Assembly (NCBI RefSeq): GCF_004125825.1
Contig: NZ_QQWI01000002.1
Span: 1 to 64,000 of the forward strand
Length of the DNA stretch: 64,000 nucleotides
Direction of reading: 5' to 3'
DNA from: Fusibacter sp. A1
GTDB taxonomy: Bacteria > Bacillota > Clostridia > Peptostreptococcales > Acidaminobacteraceae
The stretch's first letter is position 1. Each line of letters opens with the position of its first letter. The notes beneath the pieces were generated by a model, which saw only the letters and a list, made by a program, of their open reading frames with translations, did no database searches and was not told the DNA's origin. Of the stretch, positions 16,323 through 26,156 are shown piece after piece. A program made the translations under genes and the position numbers.

Positions 16323-17945
16323 ATGAATGGTATTTTCAGAGTAAAAGCGCCAGTGAACGAACCTATCAATTCTTATGCGCCGGGAACAAAAGAAAGACTG
16401 GATCTTGAAGCTAAGTTAAATGAAATGTCAAGTGAAGTGGTGGATATACCGCTGATTATCGCAGGCAAGGAGATACGTACAGGAAACACCGCCGCTTGTG
16501 TGATGCCTCATGACCATCAGCACGTGCTGGGCCACTACCATATCGCAGGTCCAAAAGAGATTGAAATGGCGATAAAGAGCAGTCTTGAAGCAAGGGCGCA
16601 GTGGGCGTCTACCCCGTGGGAGCAAAGAGTAGCCGTCTTTTTAAAAGCGGCAGAGCTGATCGCCACCAAGTATCGTTCAACCATCAACGCAGCGACGATG
16701 CTTGCCCAAAGTAAAAATGCCTATCAGGCTGAAATTGACGCAGCGTGCGAGCTGATCGATTTTTTAAGGTTCAACGCTTCCTACGCGCAGGAAATCTACA
16801 TGGAGCAACCCGCATCGACAACCGACGTATGGAATCGACTCGAGCACAGAGGTCTCGAAGGATTCATTTATGCGATTTCTCCATTCAATTTTACAGCGAT
16901 TGGCGGAAACCTGCCTAGCGCTCCTGCCCTCATGGGTAATGTCGCTGTTTGGAAACCTGCAAGTGTTGCTGTCTACTCAAACTATATCGTCATGAAGATA
17001 TTCATGGAGGCTGGACTTCCTGCGGGGGTGATCAATTTCATTCCAGGATCTGCAAAAGACGTGACAGACGCCTGTCTATCGCATCCCGATCTTGCGGGAA
17101 TCCACTTTACAGGATCAACAGCAGTCTTCCAAAGTCTTTGGAAGACGGTAGGTGAGAACATAGCAAGCTACAAGACTTATCCTCGACTTGTCGGAGAGAC
17201 AGGAGGAAAGGATTTCGTGTTCGCTCACAACACTGCTGATGTGGATGCGCTTGCTGTCGCCTTAGTCCGTGGAGCCTTCGAATATCAGGGGCAAAAGTGT
17301 TCTGCGGCATCAAGGGCATATCTACCGAAGAGTATCGCCAAGGAGATACTTGATAAGGTGAAAGTGATGCTGGACGAGATTAAAATGGGTGATGTGAGAG
17401 ATTTCAAAAACTTCATCAACGCCGTAATCGACCAGAAGGCATATACGAAAATCAAACGCTATATCGATGATGCCAAACTCTCACAAGACTCAGAAGTCTT
17501 CTACGGTGGAAGCTGCGACGACTCGAAAGGGTACTTTATCGAACCGACGATCCTGCTTGCAAAGAAACCGGACTATATCACCATGTGTGAAGAAATATTC
17601 GGACCGGTCCTGACTGTCTTCGTCTACGAAGATGACATGCTGGAGGAAACACTTGAATCACTTGACACGGTATCTTCCTATGCCCTCACCGGTGCGATTT
17701 TTTCTCAAGACCGCTACATGATCAATTATCTTGAAAGAAAACTGGTAAATGCGGCCGGAAACTTCTACATCAATGACAAACCGACTGGCGCGGTTGTCGG
17801 ACAACAACCCTTTGGCGGTTCTAGAGCTTCTGGAACCAATGATAAGGCAGGCAGTAAGCTTAACCTTCTTAGATGGGTCACACCTAGAACGCTAAAGGAG
17901 AACTTCAATCCTCCGACAAGCTACAGATATCCCTTTATGGACTAG
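16323..17945 (+). CDS. pruA: 1-pyrroline-5-carboxylate (L-glutamate gamma-semialdehyde) dehydrogenase
   Basis: NAD-dependent oxidation of glutamate semialdehyde to glutamate, the second step of proline catabolism. 540 residues of the ALDH4-like long form. The catalytic Cys is in QGQKCSAASRAY, the general-base Glu in GETGGKDF, and the cofactor region is ISPFNFTAIGGN...WKPA. ATG follows GGAGG by 7 bases. No proline dehydrogenase (putA/fadM type) is next to it, so it acts with a partner elsewhere, or in ornithine/arginine breakdown. Single gene with its own terminator. Confidence 0.92.
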   Translation: MNGIFRVKAPVNEPINSYAPGTKERLDLEAKLNEMSSEVVDIPLIIAGKEIRTGNTAACVMPHDHQHVLGHYHIAGPKEIEMAIKSSLEARAQWASTPWEQRVAVFLKAAELIATKYRSTINAATMLAQSKNAYQAEIDAACELIDFLRFNASYAQEIYMEQPASTTDVWNRLEHRGLEGFIYAISPFNFTAIGGNLPSAPALMGNVAVWKPASVAVYSNYIVMKIFMEAGLPAGVINFIPGSAKDVTDACLSHPDLAGIHFTGSTAVFQSLWKTVGENIASYKTYPRLVGETGGKDFVFAHNTADVDALAVALVRGAFEYQGQKCSAASRAYLPKSIAKEILDKVKVMLDEIKMGDVRDFKNFINAVIDQKAYTKIKRYIDDAKLSQDSEVFYGGSCDDSKGYFIEPTILLAKKPDYITMCEEIFGPVLTVFVYEDDMLEETLESLDTVSSYALTGAIFSQDRYMINYLERKLVNAAGNFYINDKPTGAVVGQQPFGGSRASGTNDKAGSKLNLLRWVTPRTLKENFNPPTSYRYPFMD

Positions 17946-17964
17946 AAATAAAGCATTTAAGAAT

Positions 17965-18007
17965 CAAAAGACAAAGTTCTTCCAAGGACTTTGTCTTTTG
18001 TGTTTGA
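17965..18007 (+). terminator. Rho-independent terminator after pruA
   Basis: CAAAAGACAAAGT/ACTTTGTCTTTTG 13-bp stem (17965-17977, 17988-18000) with a 10-base loop and a T-rich 3' side. Confidence 0.88.
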
Positions 18008-18084
18008 GTCTCAAACCATGCAGTCTGCTCCCAGCAGACCAATTACTGCGAGGGTTGTGATACCCTTAGTTGTGAGGTGGTCAG

Positions 18085-20160
18085 ATGATACATTATTTAT
18101 TTGGATTCTATCTGTTGTCGGTCTTTAAGGTGAAGTGGACCTACATGGGCGCAATCGTCCTATTCCTAACTTTACTGAGTCCCAAAAACCAAAAGATGCG
18201 GATTATCGTCGCAGTGCTTTTGGCGGTGCTGTTTATGGGACTAAACGGATGTGACGCATACGAAAATCTCGAATTGAATGAACGTGAGTATGGATTTATT
18301 TATCAAATCAATGGAAACAGTGCTGATTTTCATACCCTGGCGGGGGATGCTTCCTACAAGTTCAGGCTGAACAGCTATCGACTGAAAGACATGAAGGGCG
18401 GGTCCTATGTGTATTTGGATCGCCCGGCCTATAAGGTGAATGAGACAATGAACTCCGATGGATTCGACTATGGGTCCTATCTTCGTTCGAAAGGATATGA
18501 CGGGTGGTTGGAATGTGAAGGAATAGTCCTTGTGGACCCAGTGGTGGAGGATGTGCTGCTCAGGAGGGTCTCTGAAGCTATACGTGTGTTTTTTGTAAGA
18601 AGAGGTGAAAATTTCAGCGGCATCACGCGAAGTCTTTATCATGCGCTGATCTTAGGAGAAGTGGGAGATGACGGTTTTTTCGTAGAAAGCAGGGAGCTGG
18701 GCTTGATGCATCTGTTTGTCATTTCGGGGTTTCATTTTGCGATAGTGACAACATTGGTCGCTGGAGCGATGAAACTGGTTTTGCATGGCAGGTACAGGCT
18801 GATTCAGTATGGAACTTTAAGCTGCTGCCTCGTGTTCTTTCTTGGAATCAACAAAGGATTTGGCAGTCAACGCGCTTTGCTGCTTCTGCTGATCTTGCAT
18901 ATCGTATTCATAAGCAAAAGGGTTGCGACGACGGGTCATTTGCTGATCTGCATTTGCTTTTTCTGGGGTGTCCTGAATCCCCATGTCTTTTACAATATGG
19001 GATTTCAGCTGACCATGCTAGCCTCCTGGGCGATCGCATGGACTTCGAGAAAGTCCGCTTACCTTGAAATAGGCGTTCCTACCCTGAAAGGCCTTTTGTT
19101 AAGCGCTTCAGTACTTCTTTTTACCATGCCCTTCATCTTATGGAACATGGGGTCGGGGTCGCTTGTCAGTCTATTGCTGTTACCTCTTATCACGCCCCTG
19201 GTCACGCTTATCCTTGTCCTGTTCCTACTCAATCTGGTTTTGAGCGTGCCGATAACAGAAGCGATGATAGCTTTTGCAGCCGATGGCTTGGCAAACTGGA
19301 TAAAGGCTTTGGTCCTATGGTCCCATCCGCTGACTAAGCTGAATGTATCGATGGATATGACCCTGGTGCTGGCCCTGATAGTCATGATGATCGGTTTGAT
19401 CGTATCCCATAGGCTTAAATTCGTAGGGTTCGGATTGGGACACAGGATGATCCTGAGCGCCTTCATATGCGGTGTGCTTGTGATGGGCAGAGTGGATTGG
19501 GGAACCGTCATAAGGACGTATGCTTTGAGCGACGGGGAGAGCTATCTGATCAAAACACCTCAAGCCACCGTAGTCTATGATGCCGGAAACGATGAGGAGC
19601 TTATAGGACTTTTAAGAAAATCCGGTGTGTGCGTGGTGGATTACCTCGTGATCAGCCATCCACATCAGGACCATATCGGACAGCTTGGAGACCTGCTCGA
19701 TGCGTTTTCTGTGGGGGAAGTGATTCAGGACATAGACGGCTACCGATTGCTTGAGCTTGAAGGAATGACGATGGAACTGTTTCGGATAGAAAGTCCTGTT
19801 ACGGATATGAATGACCGATCCATCTCTCTGCTGATCAATGCACCGATGGCGACGGTTCTCCTTACAGGAGACCTTGAAGAGGAAGGGATGCTCGACCTGA
19901 TCGCAAGGCTTGATTGTGATGTGGATATACTAAAGGCACCCCATCACGGCAGCTATAACGGGTGTTATCAGCAGATGCTTGTACATTTTGACCCTGAATA
20001 TGTGATCATCAGCGGCGGAAGGGGGAAAAGGGTGGATAAATCAAAAACAATACATGATTTAACTTCCATGAATCTGCCCTTTTATGATACCATGGTACAT
20101 GGTGAACTGGTCATTCGAAGGCAGAATGACGGATTTATCATCGAGACTTTGGGAGATTAA
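18085..20160 (+). CDS. comEC: ComEC/Rec2-type competence DNA channel
   Basis: Inner-membrane protein that carries single-stranded DNA into the cell during transformation. 691 residues: an N-terminal hydrophobic region with two TMs, an OB-like extracellular segment (about 65-160), the multi-TM competence core (about 190-465, with LMHLFVISGFHFAI), and a C-terminal MBL-fold domain with ISHPHQDHIG and APHHGS. All three ComEC parts are present. GAGGTGG lies 7 bases before ATG. A 7-bp hairpin (18023-18039) sits in the leader. holA follows after 3 bases, the common Firmicute arrangement. Confidence 0.93.
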   Translation: MIHYLFGFYLLSVFKVKWTYMGAIVLFLTLLSPKNQKMRIIVAVLLAVLFMGLNGCDAYENLELNEREYGFIYQINGNSADFHTLAGDASYKFRLNSYRLKDMKGGSYVYLDRPAYKVNETMNSDGFDYGSYLRSKGYDGWLECEGIVLVDPVVEDVLLRRVSEAIRVFFVRRGENFSGITRSLYHALILGEVGDDGFFVESRELGLMHLFVISGFHFAIVTTLVAGAMKLVLHGRYRLIQYGTLSCCLVFFLGINKGFGSQRALLLLLILHIVFISKRVATTGHLLICICFFWGVLNPHVFYNMGFQLTMLASWAIAWTSRKSAYLEIGVPTLKGLLLSASVLLFTMPFILWNMGSGSLVSLLLLPLITPLVTLILVLFLLNLVLSVPITEAMIAFAADGLANWIKALVLWSHPLTKLNVSMDMTLVLALIVMMIGLIVSHRLKFVGFGLGHRMILSAFICGVLVMGRVDWGTVIRTYALSDGESYLIKTPQATVVYDAGNDEELIGLLRKSGVCVVDYLVISHPHQDHIGQLGDLLDAFSVGEVIQDIDGYRLLELEGMTMELFRIESPVTDMNDRSISLLINAPMATVLLTGDLEEEGMLDLIARLDCDVDILKAPHHGSYNGCYQQMLVHFDPEYVIISGGRGKRVDKSKTIHDLTSMNLPFYDTMVHGELVIRRQNDGFIIETLGD

Positions 20161-20163
20161 GGG

Positions 20164-21183
20164 ATGTCATATAAAGAGTTTTATGAAGATATAAAAAGCG
20201 AATCGTTTAAATCATTATACGTGTTCTATGGACCTGAAAAACTGTTGATTGAAAGTATGCTCGAACAGGCAAGAACAAAATGCCTTCTAGAACATGTCGC
20301 AGACTTCAACTACGTGGTCAAAGAAGCGGAAGGTATTACCTATCAGGATGCTTTTAGCATGATTGAGATGTTGCCGGTGATGGACGAGCGCAGAATTGTC
20401 GTGTTGAAGGAGCCCACATTTTTAGTCAAAGACGAATGGGGAGACAAATCCGTAAGTTCCTTCATCAAGTACCACGAAAACAATCAACAAATCATGACGA
20501 TACTCGTGATGAGCGGTATCGACAAGCGTAAAAAAGCCTTTAAGGACATCGCAAAGATCGGAAAACTTGTACATTTCGACCACCTGGATGAGAGAGAATT
20601 GTTCAAGTGGATCAAGCAGGAGGCGAAAAAAGGCGGGAAGACCATCAGCGACAGCGCATGCCACGTTTTTGTAGACCGGACAGGGTATTTGAACAAAGAG
20701 ACCGAAATGGACCTGTACGGTCTCTTGGGCCTGATCAAGACGCTGATGCACGGAACGTCTTCGGATGAGATTACAAAAGAACAGGTGATCAGCGCCCTTA
20801 AGCTTTCGGTGGACGCCAATATCTTCGTGATGGTGGACAGTCTGTTCGAAGGACGGGCAAAGGTCGCCTTCAATCAGCTGTATGCCCTTGTCGAAGGTGG
20901 AGAAGCTGCGATCAAGATCATGTTTATGATTCAAAGACATATCAGACAGCTCTTGAAAGTGAAACTGCTTGCCAAAGAAGGGTTTTCTGCAAAAGCGATT
21001 TCGGATACGCTGGGCTTAAAACCTTTTGTGGTGAAGAAAAGCCTGAACCAGGTGTCGAGACTTTCGGTGGAGAGTTTGAGAAACATGCTTTTTGATGCGC
21101 AAAGGGCCGATGCGAACATGAAGTCCAGTCTGGACCCTCAGACGGTGCTTGAGACGTTGATGACGAGGATTTTGAGTCGGTAG
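20164..21183 (+). CDS. holA: DNA polymerase III subunit delta
   Basis: 339-residue clamp-loader subunit that opens the beta clamp. The N-terminal pattern LYVFYGPEKLLIESML and the C-terminal helical collar domain (QRHIRQLLKVKLLAKEGFSAKAISDTLGLKPFVVKKSLNQ) are typical. It starts 3 bases after comEC and ends at a terminator, facing rpsT, which is convergent. This order (comEC, holA, rpsT) is conserved in Firmicutes. Confidence 0.94.
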   Translation: MSYKEFYEDIKSESFKSLYVFYGPEKLLIESMLEQARTKCLLEHVADFNYVVKEAEGITYQDAFSMIEMLPVMDERRIVVLKEPTFLVKDEWGDKSVSSFIKYHENNQQIMTILVMSGIDKRKKAFKDIAKIGKLVHFDHLDERELFKWIKQEAKKGGKTISDSACHVFVDRTGYLNKETEMDLYGLLGLIKTLMHGTSSDEITKEQVISALKLSVDANIFVMVDSLFEGRAKVAFNQLYALVEGGEAAIKIMFMIQRHIRQLLKVKLLAKEGFSAKAISDTLGLKPFVVKKSLNQVSRLSVESLRNMLFDAQRADANMKSSLDPQTVLETLMTRILSR

Positions 21184-21238
21184 GGGGTAGTTTTGATTGG
21201 TGATTGAGGATTAGAAGATAGGAAGATTGGGAGAAGGG

Positions 21239-21270
21239 TCCTCACCGGGTGGTGGGGATTTTTGTTTTTT
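21239..21270 (+). terminator. Rho-independent terminator after holA
   Basis: TCCTCACC pairs with GGTGGGGA (21239-21246, 21251-21258, one G-T pair), followed by TTTTTGTTTTTT. Confidence 0.85.
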
Positions 21271-21365
21271 GGGGGCAAAAATGAGTTTAAGCCCATCTGT
21301 GGGGGATGAGCTTGGGGTGGGGTGTGAACTTGATTTAAGAGATTTGTCTCTGCGGGTCCTTGCCC

Positions 21366-21466
21366 GTGAACCAAATACGTTCACTTCCGCAAGTCACGAA
21401 CGGACTAATAGCCTCCGTGAACAAAAGACGTTCACTTTCAGGCCTGCGAACAAAGTACGTTCGCAG
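21366..21466. repeat. Three tandem GAAC/GTTC palindromes
   Basis: GTGAAC-N7-GTTCAC at 21366-21384, GTGAAC-N7-GTTCAC at 21417-21435 and CTGCGAAC-N7-GTTCGCAG at 21444-21466. The third has T-to-C in the left arm matched by A-to-G in the right, so symmetry is kept. They lie in the 342-base gap between convergent holA and rpsT (21184-21525). Apart from the two terminators nothing else is seen in this gap, and no open frame there looks coding. Confidence 0.75.
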
Positions 21467-21495
21467 TAAAAAACACATCAACAAGTTGATGTGTT
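21466..21495 (-). terminator. Rho-independent terminator of rpsT
   Basis: AACACATCAAC/GTTGATGTGTT stem (21472-21482, 21485-21495). On the minus strand it is followed by a T6 tract. Confidence 0.9.
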
Positions 21496-21525
21496 AGTAG
21501 ACACGTATTAGGGAATATCTTTACA

Positions 21526-21789
21526 TTAACCTAAAGCGTTAACGCGTTTTGCTAATCTTGAAACCAATCTAGAGGCTGTTGCCTTATGGATTGTTCCTTT
21601 TGTAGCAGTCATGCTAATTGTTTTAGTAGCTTTTTGTAGACGCTCAGCAGCCAAAGCTTTGTCTCCAGATTCTACCGCTTCATTAACACGTTTGATTGCT
21701 GTTCTCATTGCTGACTTTCTAGATTTGTTTCTAGCAGTCTTAGTAGCGATAACAGAAATTCTTTTCTTTGCAGATTTGATATTTGCCAC
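21526..21789 (-). CDS. rpsT: 30S ribosomal protein S20
   Basis: 87-residue basic helical protein (ANIKSAKKRISVIATKTARN...), binding 16S rRNA early in 30S assembly. Length and pattern are typical. The start codon is GTG, preceded by GGGAGGTG on the minus strand. It is encoded opposite to its neighbours, divergent from lepA, with its own promoter and terminator. Confidence 0.97.
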   Translation of the reverse strand: MANIKSAKKRISVIATKTARNKSRKSAMRTAIKRVNEAVESGDKALAAERLQKATKTISMTATKGTIHKATASRLVSRLAKRVNALG

Positions 21790-21824
21790 AATTACACCTC
21801 CCTTACAGGTTGACTAACAAAAGT

Positions 21825-21853
21825 ATTCTACCACGCCTTACACATCAAAGCAA
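21825..21853 (-). promoter_or_regulatory. Promoter of rpsT
   Basis: On the minus strand TTGCTT (21853-21848), a 17-base spacer and TAGAAT (21830-21825), 36 bases before the GTG start. Confidence 0.7.
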
Positions 21854-21934
21854 GTAAAATATAGTAGTTTTCAAATACATTTTGCGCACTTTCATTAGAG
21901 TATCACAAAAAAGGTATCATGTCATTAATTTTCG

Positions 21935-21943
21935 TGGTATAAT
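21935..21943 (+). promoter_or_regulatory. Extended -10 promoter for lepA
   Basis: TGGTATAAT (TATAAT at 21938-21943) with a TG extension and no strong -35, 63 bases before the lepA ATG. Confidence 0.6.
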
Positions 21944-22006
21944 TTGATGTAATTTTGGAGAAATCAAAAACATGAAATTAAATGTATAGATAAAGGAGTG
22001 CGTGTT

Positions 22007-23818
22007 ATGTCTAAGAGACAAGAACACATTCGCAATTTTAGTATCATTGCTCATATCGACCACGGTAAGTCGACCCTTGCGGATCGACTGATCGAAACGA
22101 CCGGTATGCTCACAAAACGTGAGATGAAAGAGCAAATCCTTGACAGTATGGATCTAGAGCGCGAACGTGGTATCACAATTAAATTGCAATCATCAAGGCT
22201 TGTGTATCAAGCGAAAAACGGCGAGGAATATATTCTGAATCTGATAGATACTCCTGGCCATGTAGACTTTACCTATGAGGTATCAAGAAGCCTTAAGGCC
22301 TGCGAAGGTGCTATTCTTGTAGTTGACGCCACACAGGGCGTCGAAGCGCAGACGCTTGCAAACGTGTATCTGGCTTTAGAGCAAGACCTAGAGATCATTC
22401 CAGTGCTTAACAAGATCGACCTGCCGAGCTCAAGGCCGGAAGAGGTCATCCAGGAAATTGAAGATATCGTAGGCATCGTCGCAGAAGACGCGCCGCAGAT
22501 CTCAGCGAAAAACAGCATCAATATCGACAGCGTGTTAGAAGCGATCGTCGAAAGGGTTCCGCCTCCGTCAGGTGACGAGGACGGTCCGCTAAAAGCGCTT
22601 ATCTTCGACTCGTATTACGATTCGTACAAGGGTGCGGTCGCTTATGTCAGAGTCCTTGACGGTTCGATCAAAAAAGGCGACTGGATCAAGATGATGGCTA
22701 AGAATGTAAGCTATGAAGTGACAGAAGTCGGTATCTTCACACCGGCCATGATTCCTACTAAAATACTGCAAGCCGGCGATGTTGGATATATCACAGCGAG
22801 TATCAAGAATGTTAAGGACTGCACTGTCGGTGATACGATCACCTATAGGGACAATCCTACAGCAGAGGCGCTTCCTGGCTACAAACCGGCGACGCCGATG
22901 GTATTCTGCGGTATTTACCCTGCTGAGGGTCAGGATTTTGAAGTGATCAGGGACGCTCTTGAGAAGCTACAACTGAACGATGCGGCGCTTACTTTCGAAC
23001 CGGAGACGTCCGTGGCCCTTGGTTTCGGTTTCAGATGCGGCTTCCTAGGGCTCCTGCATATGGAAATCATTCAGGAAAGACTGGACAGGGAGTTCGGTCT
23101 CGATCTTATATCGTCAGCTCCTAGTGTAATCTACCGGGTGACAAAAACAAGCGGCGAAGTGGTTATGGTTCAGAATCCGTCCAATCTTCCGCCTACAAGC
23201 GAGATACTCACGAATGAGGAGCCTATTGTCACCTGTGACATCATGGTGCCAAAAGACTATGTCGGTTCGGTGATGGAACTTTGTCAGAACAGACGTGGCG
23301 TGATGCTCGAGATGGAATACCTTGATGAAAGACGCGTGCAGCTTCACTACGAAATGCCACTTAATGAAGTTATCTATGACTTCTTTGACGCGCTTAAGTC
23401 AAAGACGCGCGGTTACGGATCGCTTGATTATGAGTTTAAGGAATACAGGGTTTCTGATCTCGTCAGAATGGATATCCTCCTTAATAAGGAAATGGTCGAT
23501 GCCTTCTCGCTGATCGTTCACGAATCTTCTGCTTATGCACGTGGAAGAAAAATTTGTGAACGACTCAAGGAAGAGATTCCAAGACAGATGTTCACGATTC
23601 CTATCCAGGCGACAATCGGTACAAAGGTCATCGCCAGAGAAACGATCAACGCGCTTAGAAAAGACGTACTTGCCAAGTGTTATGGCGGTGATATCTCGCG
23701 TAAGAAAAAATTATTGGAAAAGCAAAAAGAGGGTAAGAAGCGTATGAGACAAATGGGTAATGTAGAAGTCCCACAACACGCTTTCTTAGCAGTTCTTAAG
23801 TTTGACGATAGCAAGTAG
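22007..23818 (+). CDS. lepA: Elongation factor 4 (LepA)
   Basis: 603-residue translational GTPase related to EF-G that acts in initiation/back-translocation. G1 [10 protein letters not shown]3 DTPGH, G4 NKID and the LepA-specific C-terminal domain (ending in [16 protein letters not shown]) are visible. ATG at 22007 has AAAGGAG 8 bases upstream; an in-frame GTG at 21998 overlaps that ribosome site and is rejected. Confidence 0.97.
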   Translation: MSKRQEHIRNFSIIAHIDHGKSTLADRLIETTGMLTKREMKEQILDSMDLERERGITIKLQSSRLVYQAKNGEEYILNLIDTPGHVDFTYEVSRSLKACEGAILVVDATQGVEAQTLANVYLALEQDLEIIPVLNKIDLPSSRPEEVIQEIEDIVGIVAEDAPQISAKNSINIDSVLEAIVERVPPPSGDEDGPLKALIFDSYYDSYKGAVAYVRVLDGSIKKGDWIKMMAKNVSYEVTEVGIFTPAMIPTKILQAGDVGYITASIKNVKDCTVGDTITYRDNPTAEALPGYKPATPMVFCGIYPAEGQDFEVIRDALEKLQLNDAALTFEPETSVALGFGFRCGFLGLLHMEIIQERLDREFGLDLISSAPSVIYRVTKTSGEVVMVQNPSNLPPTSEILTNEEPIVTCDIMVPKDYVGSVMELCQNRRGVMLEMEYLDERRVQLHYEMPLNEVIYDFFDALKSKTRGYGSLDYEFKEYRVSDLVRMDILLNKEMVDAFSLIVHESSAYARGRKICERLKEEIPRQMFTIPIQATIGTKVIARETINALRKDVLAKCYGGDISRKKKLLEKQKEGKKRMRQMGNVEVPQHAFLAVLKFDDSK

Positions 23819-23828
23819 TGTTTGATAG

Positions 23829-23865
23829 GACGACTCAGTTGAATAGATTGAGTCGTCTTTTTTTA
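23829..23865 (+). terminator. Rho-independent terminator after lepA
   Basis: GACGACTCA/TGAGTCGTC stem (23829-23837, 23849-23857) and a T8 tract. hemW starts 15 bases on, so some read-through is likely. Confidence 0.93.
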
Positions 23866-23880
23866 TAAAAGGAGGTAGCC

Positions 23881-24996
23881 ATGTCCCATCTTTATCTACA
23901 TATACCGTTCTGTGAACATCGGTGCGGCTATTGTGATTTTGTGTCTTCAGAAGATCTTAGCTTTGTGGACGTGTATGTGTCCGCCCTAATAAAAGAAATT
24001 GGTCTTTTACATAAGAAGCATCCTACCCCCTTGAAAACGGTCTATTTTGGCGGTGGGACGCCGTCGATCCTATCGGCGATACACTTTGAACGGATTATCT
24101 CCAAGATAAAATCCACCTTTGGACTGCCTAGTGAGGAGTTCACGGTAGAGGTGAATCCTGAGAGTGTATCCAAAGAGAAAATGACAGCGCTTGTAAGGCT
24201 TGGGGTGAATAGGGTCAGCATGGGAATGCAAGCCAAGCAGACAAGGCTGCTTGAGGTTCTAGAGAGAAGGGCGACCTTTGAAACCGTCGTAGACGCATAC
24301 GGTCTGATCAGGTCTTCGGGGATAAAAAACATCAGCCTGGATCTGATCTACGGAATACCTGGCCAGACGCTAGATGATGTTGAGGAAAGCCTCCAGGCGA
24401 TCATCGAGCTAAGTCCGGAGCATGTCTCGACCTATGCTCTGAAAGTAGAGCCTGAAACACCCATGGCAAGAGAACTTGAGAAAGGCCTGATCAGCATGCT
24501 TGATGACGATACCTATGCTGATCAGCTGGATCTAATCATAGAAACACTTGAAAATAAGGGGTATGTCCGCTATGAGATATCAAACTTTTCAAAACCTTCT
24601 TATGAAAGTAAGCATAACATGTCATACTGGCGTGGTGTGACGACTCTCGGGGTAGGGATGGGAGCGGTCTATCTTTTAGGAAACGAACGGGTGGAGAACA
24701 TCAAAACAATGGGGACCTACCTTAATATGCTGGATGACAATAAGCTTCCCATAGACAACAAGGTTATTCTAGACGCCGAGGAGCGTCTTTATGAAGCCCT
24801 TCTTTTAGGTTTCAGGCTCAAGGAAGGAATCGACACAAGTTTGATTGGAGAGCGTTTTGATGTCGATTTTGAAGAGGTGTACGCGGAATGGGCACGAAAG
24901 TACATAGGATACGGTCTGCTTGAGAAGACTGACCGTGGCTACAGGTTGACCAATCAGGGCATGAATATAGCCAACGTGCTCCTTATGGAGCTGTGA
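23881..24996 (+). CDS. hemW: Radical SAM heme chaperone HemW
   Basis: 371 residues. The radical SAM cluster motif CEHRCGYCDF (CxxxCxxC) lies at residues about 11-18. FGGGTPS and the C-terminal HemW domain (RLYEALLLGFRLKEGID) distinguish it from true oxygen-independent coproporphyrinogen oxidase. The family binds and inserts heme. GGAGGTAGCC directly precedes ATG. Its place between lepA and hrcA is standard in Firmicutes. Confidence 0.93.
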   Translation: MSHLYLHIPFCEHRCGYCDFVSSEDLSFVDVYVSALIKEIGLLHKKHPTPLKTVYFGGGTPSILSAIHFERIISKIKSTFGLPSEEFTVEVNPESVSKEKMTALVRLGVNRVSMGMQAKQTRLLEVLERRATFETVVDAYGLIRSSGIKNISLDLIYGIPGQTLDDVEESLQAIIELSPEHVSTYALKVEPETPMARELEKGLISMLDDDTYADQLDLIIETLENKGYVRYEISNFSKPSYESKHNMSYWRGVTTLGVGMGAVYLLGNERVENIKTMGTYLNMLDDNKLPIDNKVILDAEERLYEALLLGFRLKEGIDTSLIGERFDVDFEEVYAEWARKYIGYGLLEKTDRGYRLTNQGMNIANVLLMEL

Positions 24997-25035
24997 TGTA
25001 CACAAAAAGTTCATATTCAATTTTTCGCAGAAGTC

Positions 25036-25064
25036 TTGACATGATTTTGAGATGGTAGTATATT
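25036..25064 (+). promoter_or_regulatory. Sigma-A promoter of the hrcA operon
   Basis: TTGACA (25036-25041), a 17-base spacer and TATATT (25059-25064), just upstream of the CIRCE operator. Confidence 0.85.
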
Positions 25065-25077
25065 TATTACAAAGATA

Positions 25078-25104
25078 TTAGCACTCTTAAAAGTCGAGTG
25101 CTAA
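25078..25104 (+). promoter_or_regulatory. CIRCE operator (HrcA binding site)
   Basis: Perfect TTAGCACTC-N9-GAGTGCTAA, the site where HrcA represses class I heat-shock genes. It lies between the promoter and the hrcA start, so the operon is autoregulated. Confidence 0.98.
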
Positions 25105-25119
25105 CAAAGCGAGGTAGCT

Positions 25120-26145
25120 ATGCAACTAGGTGATCGGAAGCTTCGAATTTTAAAGGTCATCATCGATGACTATATAAATACCGCCCAACCGGTTGGTTCC
25201 CGTACCATCTCCAAGAAACCTTCCATTACGGTAAGTTCGGCCACTATTAGAAACGAAATGGCCGATTTGGAGGAACTGGGTTATCTGATGCAGCCCCATA
25301 CGTCTGCAGGAAGGATACCGTCCGATCTTGGGTACAGACTCTATGTCGATCTGATTGAAGGATCCTTTGAACTGGGACATGAGCAAAAAGGGCTGATTCA
25401 GTCGATGCTTGCCTCAAGCATCATCGAAATTGAAGATGTCATTTTGCACGCGCTCTCCCTTCTGTCCAAAATGACAGGTCTGACCACTGTGATCAGCATG
25501 CCTCTCTTTAAAAAGAGCCGACTGAAGAACATGAAACTGATCAAGGTCAACGAAAGCAAAGTGTTGATGATCATGGTTTCGGATACGGGAGTGGTGAAAA
25601 GCATCACCCTCGGAATCAAGGACCTGAATCAAGAGGTGCTTGACCTGATCGCCGACTGTCTCCTTATGAGGTTTGTGGATACGGCAATCGAATCCATCAA
25701 TCTGAAACAGATCTATGCGATCAAGCCCGAGCTTGGATCCTATTCGGGGGTCATCGATTATCTGATGCCCATACTGAGGGATTCGCTTAGAGAAATCGAG
25801 GACTTCGAGGTTTATGTGGATGGTGTGAACAACGTCTTCAGGCTTCCTGAGTTCAACGATATCGACAGGGCAAAAAAATTCTTGGATCTGATGGGGGATA
25901 AGAAACTGATTTACCGTGCCCTTGAAGACGCATCGGATGAGATGCTTGTCAAAATCGGACACGAGAATGAAATTGAGGAACTACAGCAATTAACTGTTAT
26001 TGCTGCACCATATAAATTTAATGGAAAGAACGACGGTCGTATCGGAATCATCGGTCCGACCCGGATGAACTACGATTACGTGATGTCTACGATACAGTAT
26101 ATCGCGGACACGCTATCCAACATCTTTTCAGGAATTAATCTTTAG
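25120..26145 (+). CDS. hrcA: Heat-inducible transcription repressor HrcA
   Basis: 341 residues. The N-terminal winged-helix domain (QPVGSRTISKKPSITVSSATIRNEMADLEELGYL) recognises CIRCE, and a GAF-like domain with dimerisation region follows, ending in IGIIGPTRMNYDYVMSTI. GroEL helps HrcA fold, so unfolded protein releases repression. First gene of hrcA-grpE-dnaK-dnaJ. Confidence 0.97.
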   Translation: MQLGDRKLRILKVIIDDYINTAQPVGSRTISKKPSITVSSATIRNEMADLEELGYLMQPHTSAGRIPSDLGYRLYVDLIEGSFELGHEQKGLIQSMLASSIIEIEDVILHALSLLSKMTGLTTVISMPLFKKSRLKNMKLIKVNESKVLMIMVSDTGVVKSITLGIKDLNQEVLDLIADCLLMRFVDTAIESINLKQIYAIKPELGSYSGVIDYLMPILRDSLREIEDFEVYVDGVNNVFRLPEFNDIDRAKKFLDLMGDKKLIYRALEDASDEMLVKIGHENEIEELQQLTVIAAPYKFNGKNDGRIGIIGPTRMNYDYVMSTIQYIADTLSNIFSGINL

Positions 26146-26156
26146 GAGGATTTAAA

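Noticed and set aside
18023-18074. Small hairpins before comEC as a riboswitch
   Set aside because: Only short stems; no conserved riboswitch core recognised.
21227-21469. 80-codon plus-strand open frame between holA and rpsT
   Set aside because: It starts inside the holA terminator and spans the palindromes; Gly-rich start and no known pattern. Unlikely to be a gene.
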